A model generated the notes under the pieces. It saw only the letters and a list, made by a program, of their open reading frames with translations, made no database searches and was not told the DNA's origin. The position numbers and the translations under genes are program-made. A stretch of 64,000 bases of DNA from Microbacterium sp. ProA8 (GTDB lineage Bacteria; Actinomycetota; Actinomycetes; Actinomycetales; Microbacteriaceae): positions 620,001 through 684,000 of the forward strand of contig NZ_CP157000.1 in NCBI RefSeq assembly GCF_039905635.1, written 5' to 3'. Shown in pieces: positions 31,082 through 38,913 of this stretch (the stretch's first letter is position 1; each line of letters begins with the position of its first letter).

Positions 31082-32533
31082 TCAGAGTCGCGTCCACGCC
31101 TCCGTGAGCACGCTGCGGAGGATCTGCTCGATCTCGTCGAACTCCTTCGGCCCGATGGTGAGCGGCGGCGCGAGCTGGATCACGGGATCGCCGCGGTCGT
31201 CGGCGCGGCAGTACAGACCGGCGTCGAAGAGACCCTTCGACAGGAACCCGCGCAGGAGCCGTTCGGACTCGTCGTCGTCGAAGGTCTCCTTCGTCGCCTT
31301 GTCTTTGACGAGCTCGATCCCGAAGAAGTAGCCGTCGCCGCGCACGTCGCCGACGATCGGCAGGTCGTTGAGCTTCTCGAGGGTGGACCGGAACACCGGC
31401 GAGTACTCGCGCACCCGCTCGTTGAGCCCCTCCTCCTCGAAGATGTCGAGGTTCTCGAGCGCGACGGCGGCCGAGACCGGATGCCCGCCGAAGGTGTAGC
31501 CGTGGTAGAAAGCGCGGTCGCCGTGGGCGAAGGGCTCGTAGATGCGGTCGCTCACGATGGTCGCGCCGATCGGGGAGTACCCGCTGGTCATCGCCTTCGC
31601 GCAGGTGATCATGTCGGGCACGTACCCGTAGGCGTCGCACGCGAACATGTGGCCGACACGTCCGAACGCGCAGATGACCTCGTCCGACACGAGCAGCACG
31701 TCGTACTTGTCGCAGATCTGGCGGACCCGCTGGAAGTACCCCGGAGGCGGCGGGAAGCAGCCGCCGGAGTTCTGCACCGGCTCGAGGAAGACGGCTGCGA
31801 CGGTGTCGGGCCCCTCGAACTGGATCATCTCCTCGATGCGGTCGGCCGCCCACACGCCGAAGGCCTCGAGGTCGGCCGAGGGGGCGCCCATGTCGGCGGC
31901 CCGGTAGAAGTTGGTGTTCGGCACCCGGAAGCCGCCGGGGGTGACCGGCTCGAACATCTCCTTCATCGCCGGGATGCCCGTGATCGCGAGGGCGCCCTGA
32001 GGGGTGCCGTGATACGCGACAGACCGCGAGATCACCTTGTGCTTGGTGGGCTTGCCCTGGATCCTCCAGTAGTACTTCGCGAGCTTGAACGCGGTCTCGA
32101 CGGCTTCGCCGCCGCCGGTCGAGAAGAACACCTTGTTGAGGTCGCCGGGGGCGTAGTCGGCGAGGCGGTCGGCCAGCTCGATGGCCGCCGGGTGCGCGTA
32201 CGACCAGATGGGGAAGAACGCCAGCTGCTCGGCCTGCTTGGCGGCCACCTCTGCCAGTCGCCGGCGACCGTGTCCCGCCGCGACGACGAACAGGCCCGAC
32301 AGGCCGTCGATGTACTGCTTGCCCTGCGAGTCCCAGATGTGGTGCCCCTCGCCCTTGACGATGATCGGCACCCCCGGGCCTTCGGTCATCACCGACTGGC
32401 GGGCGAAGTGCATCCAGAGGTGGTCTTTCGCCATCTGCTGCAGCTCCGACTCACTCCTCGCGGCGCGGTCGCTCCGCGCGGGGCGATCGGCGGGAGCCTG
32501 GCTGGTGGTCACGGACTGCGCGGTGGTGGACAT
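31082..32533 (-). CDS. Class III PLP-dependent aminotransferase (483 aa)
   Basis: Fold type I omega-aminotransferase: GLSGLFVVAAGHGRR, VFFSTGGGEAVETAFKLA, YHGTPQGALAITG, EPVQNSGGCFPPP, LVSDEVICAFGRVG and the PLP lysine in ITCAKAMTSGYSPIGA. Length and motifs fit the aspartate aminotransferase family protein group close to beta-alanine/putrescine/omega-amino acid:pyruvate transaminases. It transfers the terminal amino group of an amine or omega-amino acid to pyruvate. GGAAGG lies upstream of ATG 32533. No obvious operon partner; the LacI gene lies upstream on the same strand, beyond a palindromic repeat. Substrate not readable. Confidence 0.88.
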   Translation of the reverse strand: MSTTAQSVTTSQAPADRPARSDRAARSESELQQMAKDHLWMHFARQSVMTEGPGVPIIVKGEGHHIWDSQGKQYIDGLSGLFVVAAGHGRRRLAEVAAKQAEQLAFFPIWSYAHPAAIELADRLADYAPGDLNKVFFSTGGGEAVETAFKLAKYYWRIQGKPTKHKVISRSVAYHGTPQGALAITGIPAMKEMFEPVTPGGFRVPNTNFYRAADMGAPSADLEAFGVWAADRIEEMIQFEGPDTVAAVFLEPVQNSGGCFPPPPGYFQRVRQICDKYDVLLVSDEVICAFGRVGHMFACDAYGYVPDMITCAKAMTSGYSPIGATIVSDRIYEPFAHGDRAFYHGYTFGGHPVSAAVALENLDIFEEEGLNERVREYSPVFRSTLEKLNDLPIVGDVRGDGYFFGIELVKDKATKETFDDDESERLLRGFLSKGLFDAGLYCRADDRGDPVIQLAPPLTIGPKEFDEIEQILRSVLTEAWTRL

Positions 32534-32700
32534 GGAGGGCCTTCCGTCGGACGTGCTCCCACGCTACTCGCGTGCCCTGCGCGCCCGGTCGCGACGTTTC
32601 GTCCGGTTCGGATGCCGCGGCCGCCGGTCCGTCCGGATCCCGTGGCCCCGCGGCATCCGCTCTTCTCTGTAGCTCCGAGGTCTTCACCCCGTCGCTCAAC

Positions 32701-32764
32701 AGGTCAACCGCGACTCCACAGGAGGTTGGAACGGTTCAACCTCCTGCGGAAGCGCGGTTGACCT
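32701..32764. repeat. 64-bp palindromic element (copy 1 of 2)
   Basis: Outer arms AGGTCAACCGCG / CGCGGTTGACCT are perfect; inner arms TCCACAGGAGGTTG / CAACCTCCTGCGGA have one mismatch; the central loop is about 8 bases. A close relative lies at 38775-38852. Located downstream of the lacI gene on the minus strand, so it could end its transcript. Confidence 0.75.
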
Positions 32765-32808
32765 ATCGGGATCGGGTCGGGCGCGGAATCCGGGGACGCC
32801 GGGAGCGC

Positions 32809-33807
32809 TCAGGTGGAGCCGCGGGCGATGAGCTGTGTCGGGAGGACGATCGGCGAGGGCGGCAGCGCGACCCCGGCGGCGGCGTCGGTGAGCGCGGTGA
32901 CGGCGGCCGCCGCCATCTCGCGGATCGGCTGGCGGACGGTCGTGAGGGGAGGGGTGAGCCAGCGTGCGCCGCGCAGGTCGTCGAATCCGACGACGAGCAC
33001 GTCGTCGGGAATGCGCCGCCCGGTGGCCGCGGCGGCGGCGTACACGCCCGCGGCCATCTCGTCGGAGCAGGCGAAGACGCCGAGCCGTTCGCCGGGACGC
33101 AGACCGCGCAGCATGGGCAGGGCGGCCTCGCGGGCCGAGGCTCCGCCCCAGTCGGCCTGCACCGCCGTCAGGTCGGCGTCCGGGCGGACGAGGCGCAGCG
33201 CCTCGCGGAAGCCGGTGTTGCGCGCGCGACCGTACCGATACGGCGGCGACCCGAGCACGACCGCGAATCGCGTGGCCCCGCGTTCGACGAGGTGCATCGC
33301 CGCGGCGGCGGCGCCCTCGCGGTCGGTCGTGCGCACGCTCGTGAGACCGCGCGACGTCTCGGCCTGCGGATCCATGAGCACCACCGGGATCTCGGCGTCG
33401 TTCAGCGCCGCCAGCTGCGACGCGGTCGGCGAGATGAGCCCGAGCACCACTCCCGCCGATCCGCGCCGGCGGATCCGCATGGGCCAGTCGTCGTCGGGGG
33501 TGTCGCGCTCCTCGGTCAGCACGAGGTCGTAGCCGGCGGCGGCCGCGGCGCTGCGCGCGCCCGCGGTCACCTCGTCGGAGTAGGCGTTGTGGAACCAGCC
33601 GAGCACCAGGTCGACCAGGCGCGCCGACCCCGGCGGGCGTCCGCCCACGGCGGGGTCGCGGGTGTACCCCAGCGCGCGGGCGGCGGCCAGCACCCGGCGC
33701 CGGGTCGCGGGCGCGAGGTCGCCCCGACCCGACAGCGCGCGCGACGCCGTCGCGACGCTGACGCCGGCCGCCATCGCGACCGCGGCGAGGCTCACGCGCG
33801 CAGACAC
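32809..33807 (-). CDS. LacI family transcriptional regulator (332 aa)
   Basis: N-terminal LacI helix-turn-helix SLAAVAMAAGVSVATASRALSGRGDLAPATRRRVLAAARALGY (split here by eye), then a periplasmic-binding-like sensor domain with GVVLGLISP, VVLMDPQ, AMHLVERGATRFAVV, FACSDEMAAGVYAAA and VVGFDDL...LTTVRQP. The start GTG 33807 has GAAGGTGG upstream; an alternative GTG is 7 codons further 5'. It is divergent from a sugar dehydrogenase operon that ends in arabinofuranosidase, with TTGCGCAA between them, so it likely represses that operon until a sugar ligand binds. Confidence 0.9.
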   Translation of the reverse strand: MSARVSLAAVAMAAGVSVATASRALSGRGDLAPATRRRVLAAARALGYTRDPAVGGRPPGSARLVDLVLGWFHNAYSDEVTAGARSAAAAAGYDLVLTEERDTPDDDWPMRIRRRGSAGVVLGLISPTASQLAALNDAEIPVVLMDPQAETSRGLTSVRTTDREGAAAAAMHLVERGATRFAVVLGSPPYRYGRARNTGFREALRLVRPDADLTAVQADWGGASAREAALPMLRGLRPGERLGVFACSDEMAAGVYAAAAATGRRIPDDVLVVGFDDLRGARWLTPPLTTVRQPIREMAAAAVTALTDAAAGVALPPSPIVLPTQLIARGST

Positions 33808-33834
33808 GGCACCACCTTCGCGCAGCACGAGGTT

Positions 33835-33842
33835 TTGCGCAA
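33835..33842. promoter_or_regulatory. Candidate LacI-type operator
   Basis: TTGCGCAA palindrome with the central C-G step favoured by LacI-family proteins, in the 93-base gap between divergent lacI and the dehydrogenase operon. A second half-site, TCGCAA, follows at 33848. Short, so only suggestive. Confidence 0.4.
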
Positions 33843-33900
33843 CATTCTCGCAACGCCGTGTCCGCGGTGGCATCGTCTGTGGCTGGAAAGGGCACACCCG

Positions 33901-35094
33901 ATGACGACGACGACATCGCCGCTGCGGATCGCACTGATCGGCACCGGCTTCATGGGCCGCATGCACACCCACGCCTGGCGCACCGCGCCGCGCTTCTTCG
34001 ACCTGCCGCTGTCGGCGCAGCCGGTGCTGCTCGTCGGCCACCGCGCCGACGCGACCGCCGAGGCGGCTGCGCGCGGGGAGTGGCCGGAGCACACCGTGGA
34101 CTGGCGTGAGGCCGTCGAGCGCGACGACATCGACGCGATCGACATCTGCACCCCCGGCGACACGCACGCCGAGATCGCGCTCGCCGCGCTGGCCGCCGGC
34201 AAGCACGTCCTGTGCGAGAAGCCCCTCGCGAACACGGTCGCCGAGGCGCAGGAGATGACGGATGCCGCGGCCGCGGCATCCGCTCGCTCCGGCGTCGTGG
34301 CCATGTGCGGCTTCAGCTACCGCCGCACGCCCGCGCTCGCCCTCGCCCGCCGGCTCATCGAGGAGGGACGCGTCGGCGAGATCCGCCACGTGCGCGCGCA
34401 GTACCTGCAGGACTGGCTGAGCGACCCCGACGCGCCGCACACCTGGCGACTCGACCGCGACCGGGCGGGGTCCGGTGCGCTGGGCGACATCGGGGCGCAC
34501 AGCATCGACACCGCGCAGTGGCTCACCGGCCAGGACATCTCGGCGGTCTCGGCCACCGTCCGCACCTTCGTCACGTCGCGGCCGCGCCGCTCGGCGGTGG
34601 AGGGGCTCGGGGGCGTCGCCGCCGACACCGCCGACCGGCTGCCGGTCACCGTCGACGACGCCGCCGCCTTCACCGCCCGCTTCGACGGCGGCGCCCTCGG
34701 CGTCTTCGAGGCCACCCGCATGGCGACCGGCCGGCGAAATGCGAACCGCATCGAGATCAACGGCGACCGGGGCGCGATCGCGTTCGACTTCGAGCGCATG
34801 AACGAGCTCGAGGTGTACGACGCCGCCGACGACGACGCGCAGGGCTTCCGGCGCGTGCAGGTCACCGAGGCGCGGCATCCGTATGCCGGAGCCTGGTGGC
34901 CCGCCGGGCACGGACTGGGCTACGAGCACCTCTTCACGCACCAGGCGGTCGACTTCGTCCGCGCCGTTGCCGGCGAGATCCCGGTCTCGCCCACGTTCGC
35001 CGATGCGACGCAGGTGCAGCGCGTGCTGGCCGCGGTCGAGCGGAGCGCCGCCCAGGACAGCGTCCTCACGACGGTCGCCGAGCCCGGTCGTTGA
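33901..35094 (+). CDS. Gfo/Idh/MocA family oxidoreductase (397 aa)
   Basis: Rossmann domain IALIGTGFMGRMHTHAW, then DICTPGDTHAEIALAALAAGKHVLCEKPLAN and the catalytic domain with GFSYRRTPALALARRLIEEGRVGEI, SGALGDIGAHSID and YEHLFTHQAVDFV. This subgroup is larger than the dehydrogenases at 2637 and 35935 and includes YhhX-like or inositol-dehydrogenase-like proteins of sugar operons. ATG 33901 follows GGAAAGGGC. The final codons GGT CGT TGA are the first bases of a dispersed repeat, so the true C-terminus was modified by that repeat. First gene of the LacI-linked arabinoside operon. Confidence 0.88.
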   Translation: MTTTTSPLRIALIGTGFMGRMHTHAWRTAPRFFDLPLSAQPVLLVGHRADATAEAAARGEWPEHTVDWREAVERDDIDAIDICTPGDTHAEIALAALAAGKHVLCEKPLANTVAEAQEMTDAAAAASARSGVVAMCGFSYRRTPALALARRLIEEGRVGEIRHVRAQYLQDWLSDPDAPHTWRLDRDRAGSGALGDIGAHSIDTAQWLTGQDISAVSATVRTFVTSRPRRSAVEGLGGVAADTADRLPVTVDDAAAFTARFDGGALGVFEATRMATGRRNANRIEINGDRGAIAFDFERMNELEVYDAADDDAQGFRRVQVTEARHPYAGAWWPAGHGLGYEHLFTHQAVDFVRAVAGEIPVSPTFADATQVQRVLAAVERSAAQDSVLTTVAEPGR

Positions 35095-35193
35095 GCGAGC
35101 TCGCGAGTCGAAACGCAGACACGAAACGCGCCGCACGCTGCGTCGACGGAGAGTCCAGGGCGTTTCGTCTCGCTTCGCGCGCTCAACGACCGG
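35085..35193. repeat. Dispersed inverted repeat between dehydrogenase and thuA-like genes
   Basis: Left unit from 35085 (GGTCGTTGAGCGAGC...) and inverted right unit 35159-35193 (GGCGTTTCGTCTCGC...CTCAACGACCGG) could fold into a long hairpin. The left unit contains the dehydrogenase stop. Same family as 13132-13330. Confidence 0.8.
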
Positions 35194-35245
35194 AGACGGC
35201 CCCTCGCATCGAACCAGAACCACACCCCACCGAAGGGAACCCCTC

Positions 35246-35938
35246 ATGACCCGCACCGCCCTCGTCGTCCGTGGCGGATGGGACGGCCATCACCCGGTCG
35301 AGGCGACCGAGCTGTTCCTGCCGTTCCTCCGCGAGAGCGGCTTCGACGTCACGATCGAAGACGACCCCCAGGTGTACGCCGACGCCGATCGCATGGCCGC
35401 CACCGACCTCGTGCTGCAGTCCGTCACGATGTCGCAGGCGTCGAACGAGGCCGTGCGCGGGCTCCGCGACGCCGTGGCCGCCGGCACCGGGCTCGCCGGC
35501 TGGCACGGCGGCATCGCCGACTCGTTCCGTGCCAGCTCGGACTACCTCCAGCTCGTCGGCGGCCAGTTCGCCACCCACCCGTCGAAGCACCCCGACGAGG
35601 TCCACGGCGACCAGTCCGACAACTACCTCGACTACACCGTCGAGCTCACCGACCTCGGCCGCACGCACGAGATCATGGCCGGCATCGACGACTTCCGGCT
35701 GACCACCGAGCAGTACTGGGTACTGCACGACGATCTCATCGACGTGCTCGCGACGACGACCCACCCGGTGCAGCCCTACCACCCGTGGCACCGCCCGATC
35801 GTCTCGCCCGCAGTGTGGACGCGCGAGTGGGGTCAGGGCCGCGTGTTCGTGTCGACGCCCGGGCACAGCCTCGACGTGCTGCAGGACCCGAACGTCCGCA
35901 CCATCATCGAGCGCGGACTGCTGTGGGCAGCACGATGA
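35246..35938 (+). CDS. ThuA domain protein (trehalose-utilisation-like, 230 aa)
   Basis: ThuA/glutamine-amidotransferase-like fold: ALVVRGGWDGHHPVEATELFLP, then GLAGWHGGIADSF and VGGQFATHPS, VELTDLGRTHEIMAGIDDF, YHPWHRPIVSPAVWTREWGQGRVFVSTPGHS. The class I GATase Cys triad is absent. ThuA-type proteins occur in sugar operons with Gfo/Idh/MocA dehydrogenases and may act on keto-sugar intermediates, but the reaction is not well established. ATG 35246 has GAAGGGAA upstream; the stop overlaps the next dehydrogenase start by ATGA, which supports a joint pathway. Confidence 0.85.
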   Translation: MTRTALVVRGGWDGHHPVEATELFLPFLRESGFDVTIEDDPQVYADADRMAATDLVLQSVTMSQASNEAVRGLRDAVAAGTGLAGWHGGIADSFRASSDYLQLVGGQFATHPSKHPDEVHGDQSDNYLDYTVELTDLGRTHEIMAGIDDFRLTTEQYWVLHDDLIDVLATTTHPVQPYHPWHRPIVSPAVWTREWGQGRVFVSTPGHSLDVLQDPNVRTIIERGLLWAAR

Positions 35939-37065
35939 CGCGCGGCGAGATGACGCTCGGCACGGGGCGCGCCGGCACAGCGCGTGACGTGGGCATCGTC
36001 GGGCTCGGGCACATCTCGGGTCAGTACCTCGAGACGCTCCAGGCGGCCACGGGGGTGCGCATCGTGGCCGTGGCCGACCTCGACGCCTCGCGCGCGCGGG
36101 CTGCGGCCGAGCGCATCCCGGGATCCCGGGCGCTCACCACCGACGAGCTCCTCGCCGATCCCGGCGTCGGCACGGTCCTCAACCTCACCATCCCCGCCGC
36201 GCACGCCGAGGTGGCGCTCGCCGCCATCGCGCACGGCAAGGACGTCTACGGCGAGAAGCCACTGGCGGCGACGTTCGCGGACGCTGCGCGGGTGACGGAT
36301 GCCGCAGCCGCCGCGGGCGTCCGCGTCGGGAGCGCGCCCGACACCGTGCTCGGCACCGGCGTGCAGACCGCACGCGCGGCGATCGACGACGGGCGGATCG
36401 GGCGGCCGGTGTCGGCATCCGCGATGTGGATCTCGGCGGGCCACGAGTCGTGGCATCCGCATCCCGACTTCTACTACCGCGAAGGCGGCGGACCGCTCCT
36501 CGACATGGGCCCGTACTACGTCACCTCGCTCGTGCAGCTGCTCGGGCCCGTCGAGGCGGTGTCGGGCGCCGCGTCACGCTCGCGCGACGTGCGCGTGATC
36601 GGCACCGGGCCGCGGGCGGGGGAGCGCATCGGCGTCGACGTCGACACCCACCTCACCGGCATCCTGCATCACGCATCCGGAGCGATCTCGACCGTGACCA
36701 TGAGCTTCGACGGCGTCCGCTCGACCGCGGCGCCCATCGAGGTGCACGGCGTCGAGGGGTCGCTGATCGTGCCCGACCCCAACATGTTCGAGGGTGACGT
36801 GCAGCTGCACGGCACCGGCGGGAGCGGCGCGTGGGAGACCCTCGAGCCGTCGGCGGGCTACGCGGACTCCGGCCGCGGCATCGGCCTGCTCGACTTCGTC
36901 GCCGGTCACGGGCGGGCCAGCGGGGCGATCGCGCTGCACGTGCTCGAGATCATGACGGCGCTCTCGGACTCGGCCGCGTCCGGCGCCCGCGTTCCGCTGC
37001 GCACCACCGCTGAGCGCCCGTCGCTCGTAACTCTCATCCCCGCATCCGACTGGAGAAATCTGTGA
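35935..37065 (+). CDS. Gfo/Idh/MocA family oxidoreductase, paralogue of the 2637-3761 enzyme (376 aa)
   Basis: Rossmann motif [10 protein letters not shown] (about residues 18-27), [12 protein letters not shown] near 105, and the catalytic domain with [29 protein letters not shown] (read in two parts) and [16 protein letters not shown]. It parallels the enzyme at 2637-3761 along its whole length, including the LNLTIPA(A/V)H, GSAPDT.LG.G and PDPN.F motifs. Coupled by ATGA to the ThuA gene and by GTGA-type overlap to the arabinofuranosidase gene, so it belongs to the arabinoside operon. Cofactor NAD(P); the substrate is presumably a sugar or a 3-keto sugar. Confidence 0.88.
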   Translation: MTRGEMTLGTGRAGTARDVGIVGLGHISGQYLETLQAATGVRIVAVADLDASRARAAAERIPGSRALTTDELLADPGVGTVLNLTIPAAHAEVALAAIAHGKDVYGEKPLAATFADAARVTDAAAAAGVRVGSAPDTVLGTGVQTARAAIDDGRIGRPVSASAMWISAGHESWHPHPDFYYREGGGPLLDMGPYYVTSLVQLLGPVEAVSGAASRSRDVRVIGTGPRAGERIGVDVDTHLTGILHHASGAISTVTMSFDGVRSTAAPIEVHGVEGSLIVPDPNMFEGDVQLHGTGGSGAWETLEPSAGYADSGRGIGLLDFVAGHGRASGAIALHVLEIMTALSDSAASGARVPLRTTAERPSLVTLIPASDWRNL

Positions 37066-38567
37066 CCACGGCCCGCGCCGTCATCGACCTCGACGTCCCC
37101 GGTGACGTCATCAGCCGTCACCTCTACGGCCACTTCGCCGAGCACCTCGGCCGCTGCATCTACGGCGGCTTCTGGGTCGGCGAGGATTCCGAGATCCCGA
37201 ACGTGCGCGGCATCCGCTCGGATGTCGTCGAGGCGCTGCGGGCGCTCGGCGTGCCGAACCTCCGCTGGCCGGGCGGCTGCTTCGCCGACGAGTACCACTG
37301 GCGCGACGGCATCGGCCCGCGCGAGAGCCGTCCGCAGATGATCAACTCGCACTGGGGCGACGTGGTCGAGAACAACCACTTCGGCACGCACGAGTTCATG
37401 GACCTGTGCGAGATGCTCGGCGCCGACGCCTACGTGAACGGCAACGTCGGCAGCGGCACCGTGCGTGAGATGAGCGAATGGGTCGAGTACCTGACGCGCG
37501 CCGGCGACAGCCCCATGGCACGCCTGCGCCGCGAGAACGGCCGCGACGAGCCGTGGAAGGTGCCGTTCTGGGGCATCGGCAACGAGGCGTGGGGCTGCGG
37601 CGGCAACATGACCGCCGAGCAGTACGCGCTCGAGGCGCGCCGCTACGGCACCTTCTGCCGCAATCACGGCGGCAACGAGCTCTACCGCATCGCCGCCGGC
37701 GCGTCCGACGACGACATCACGTGGACGCGCGCGCTCATGGAATCGCTCGGATGCCTCACCTGCGGCTCGCAGCCGGAGCCGGTGTTCCAGGGCGTCTCGT
37801 TCCACTACTACTCTCACGCCGGTGCGGGCATCAACACCGAGCCGGCCACGTCGTTCACCGCCGACCAGTACTACGGCACGATGCGCAAGGCGATCGACGT
37901 CGAGCGCGTCATCCGCCGGCACGAGGCCGTGATGGACTCGTACGACCCCGACCGCAAGGTGGGTCTCATCCTCGACGAGTGGGGCACCTGGTGGAACGTC
38001 GAGCCGGGCACCAACCCCGGCTTCCTGTTCCAGCAGAACACCGTGCGCGACGCGCTGGTCGCCGCCGTGCACTTCGACGCGTTCCACCGTCACGCCGGGC
38101 GTCTCAAGATGGCGAACATCGCGCAGACCCTCAACGTGCTGCAGGCGATGATCCTCACCGACGACGACGGCGCCATGGTGCTCACCCCGACCTACCACGT
38201 GTTCGAGATGAACCGCGGGCACCACGACGCGACCGCCCTGGCCGCGCACGTGCTGTCGTCGCCGGCCGCGGCGGACGGTGTGCCGGGCCTCTCGGTCTCG
38301 GCCTCGACCCGTGACGGGTCGGCGCTGCTGTCGCTGTCGAACCTGTCGCTGGATTCGGCGTTGGACGTGCGTGTGGACCTGCGCGGACGCTCGGCCTCGG
38401 TGCGTCGCGCCCGGGTGCTCACCGGTACGGATGCCGCAGCCCACAACACTCCCGAGACGCCCGACGCCGTCGCGCCCGCCTCGCTCGAGGCGTCCGTCGA
38501 CGCCGGGGTGCTGACCGTGTCGCTGCCGCCGCACTCCTTCGCGACCGTGGAGCTCGACCTGGCGTAG
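37062..38567 (+). CDS. Alpha-L-arabinofuranosidase, GH51 (501 aa)
   Basis: GH51 layout: an (alpha/beta)8 barrel starting [17 protein letters not shown], general acid/base E175 in WGIGNEAWG, nucleophile E306 in [10 protein letters not shown], and a C-terminal beta-sandwich ([14 protein letters not shown]..., [11 protein letters not shown]). No signal peptide, so it is intracellular and acts on imported arabino-oligosaccharides, releasing L-arabinose from arabinan or arabinoxylan side chains. The GTG at 37062 overlaps the upstream TGA and ends the operon controlled by the divergent LacI. The opposite strand beyond it encodes a GH3 glycosidase with a sugar importer, a matching function. Confidence 0.93.
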   Translation: MTTARAVIDLDVPGDVISRHLYGHFAEHLGRCIYGGFWVGEDSEIPNVRGIRSDVVEALRALGVPNLRWPGGCFADEYHWRDGIGPRESRPQMINSHWGDVVENNHFGTHEFMDLCEMLGADAYVNGNVGSGTVREMSEWVEYLTRAGDSPMARLRRENGRDEPWKVPFWGIGNEAWGCGGNMTAEQYALEARRYGTFCRNHGGNELYRIAAGASDDDITWTRALMESLGCLTCGSQPEPVFQGVSFHYYSHAGAGINTEPATSFTADQYYGTMRKAIDVERVIRRHEAVMDSYDPDRKVGLILDEWGTWWNVEPGTNPGFLFQQNTVRDALVAAVHFDAFHRHAGRLKMANIAQTLNVLQAMILTDDDGAMVLTPTYHVFEMNRGHHDATALAAHVLSSPAAADGVPGLSVSASTRDGSALLSLSNLSLDSALDVRVDLRGRSASVRRARVLTGTDAAAHNTPETPDAVAPASLEASVDAGVLTVSLPPHSFATVELDLA

Positions 38568-38581
38568 CCGCCGGCTCCGAG

Positions 38582-38676
38582 GCGTTTCGTCTCGGTCGCT
38601 GGCGCTCCCTCGCTCAACGACCGGGACCTTCCTCCCGGTCGTTGAGCGAGCGAGGAACGAGCGAGACGAAACGCCT
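38582..38676. repeat. Dispersed inverted repeat downstream of the GH51 gene
   Basis: Inverted unit (GGCGTTTCGTCTCGG...CTCAACGACCGGGA) followed directly by a forward unit (CCCGGTCGTTGAGCGAGCGA...GACGAAACGCC). The pair could form a hairpin of about 95 bases 15 bases past the stop. Same family as 13132-13330. Confidence 0.85.
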
Positions 38677-38774
38677 GCAGCGCGGCGACGTGGCCGGGTC
38701 CGGCCACGGCGGGCTCGGCGACCCCTGAGCTGAGGTGCCGCGCCGGGCCGCGGCATCCGCTCGTGCGCTTCCGC

Positions 38775-38852
38775 GTTCAACGGGTCAACCGCGCTTCCAC
38801 AGGAGGTTGGATCGATTCAGCCTCCTGTGGAGGGCCGGTTGACCTGTTGAAC
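38775..38852. repeat. 78-bp palindromic element (copy 2 of 2)
   Basis: Arms GTTCAACGGGTCAACCG (38775-38791) and CGGTTGACCTGTTGAAC (38836-38852), plus inner TCCACAGGAGGTTG / CAGCCTCCTGTGGA. Same design and core sequence as 32701-32764. Lies between two convergent genes. Confidence 0.75.
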
Positions 38853-38864
38853 AGCACGACGGCA

Positions 38865-38905
38865 CGAAGAAGGCCCCGCGGCGCACTGCCGCGGGGCCTT
38901 CTTCG
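38865..38905. terminator. Terminator of the GH3/ABC operon
   Basis: Perfect 18-bp stem CGAAGAAGGCCCCGCGGC with its complement and a 5-base loop (38865-38882 / 38888-38905), 8 bases past the GH3 stop on the minus strand. It is the strongest intrinsic-type hairpin in the window. Confidence 0.85.
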
Positions 38906-38913
38906 CATCCGGC

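Noticed and set aside
38775..38852. Insertion sequence ends
   Set aside because: No transposase or target-site duplication is visible; the palindrome is complete in itself, so a non-coding repeat is the safer call.
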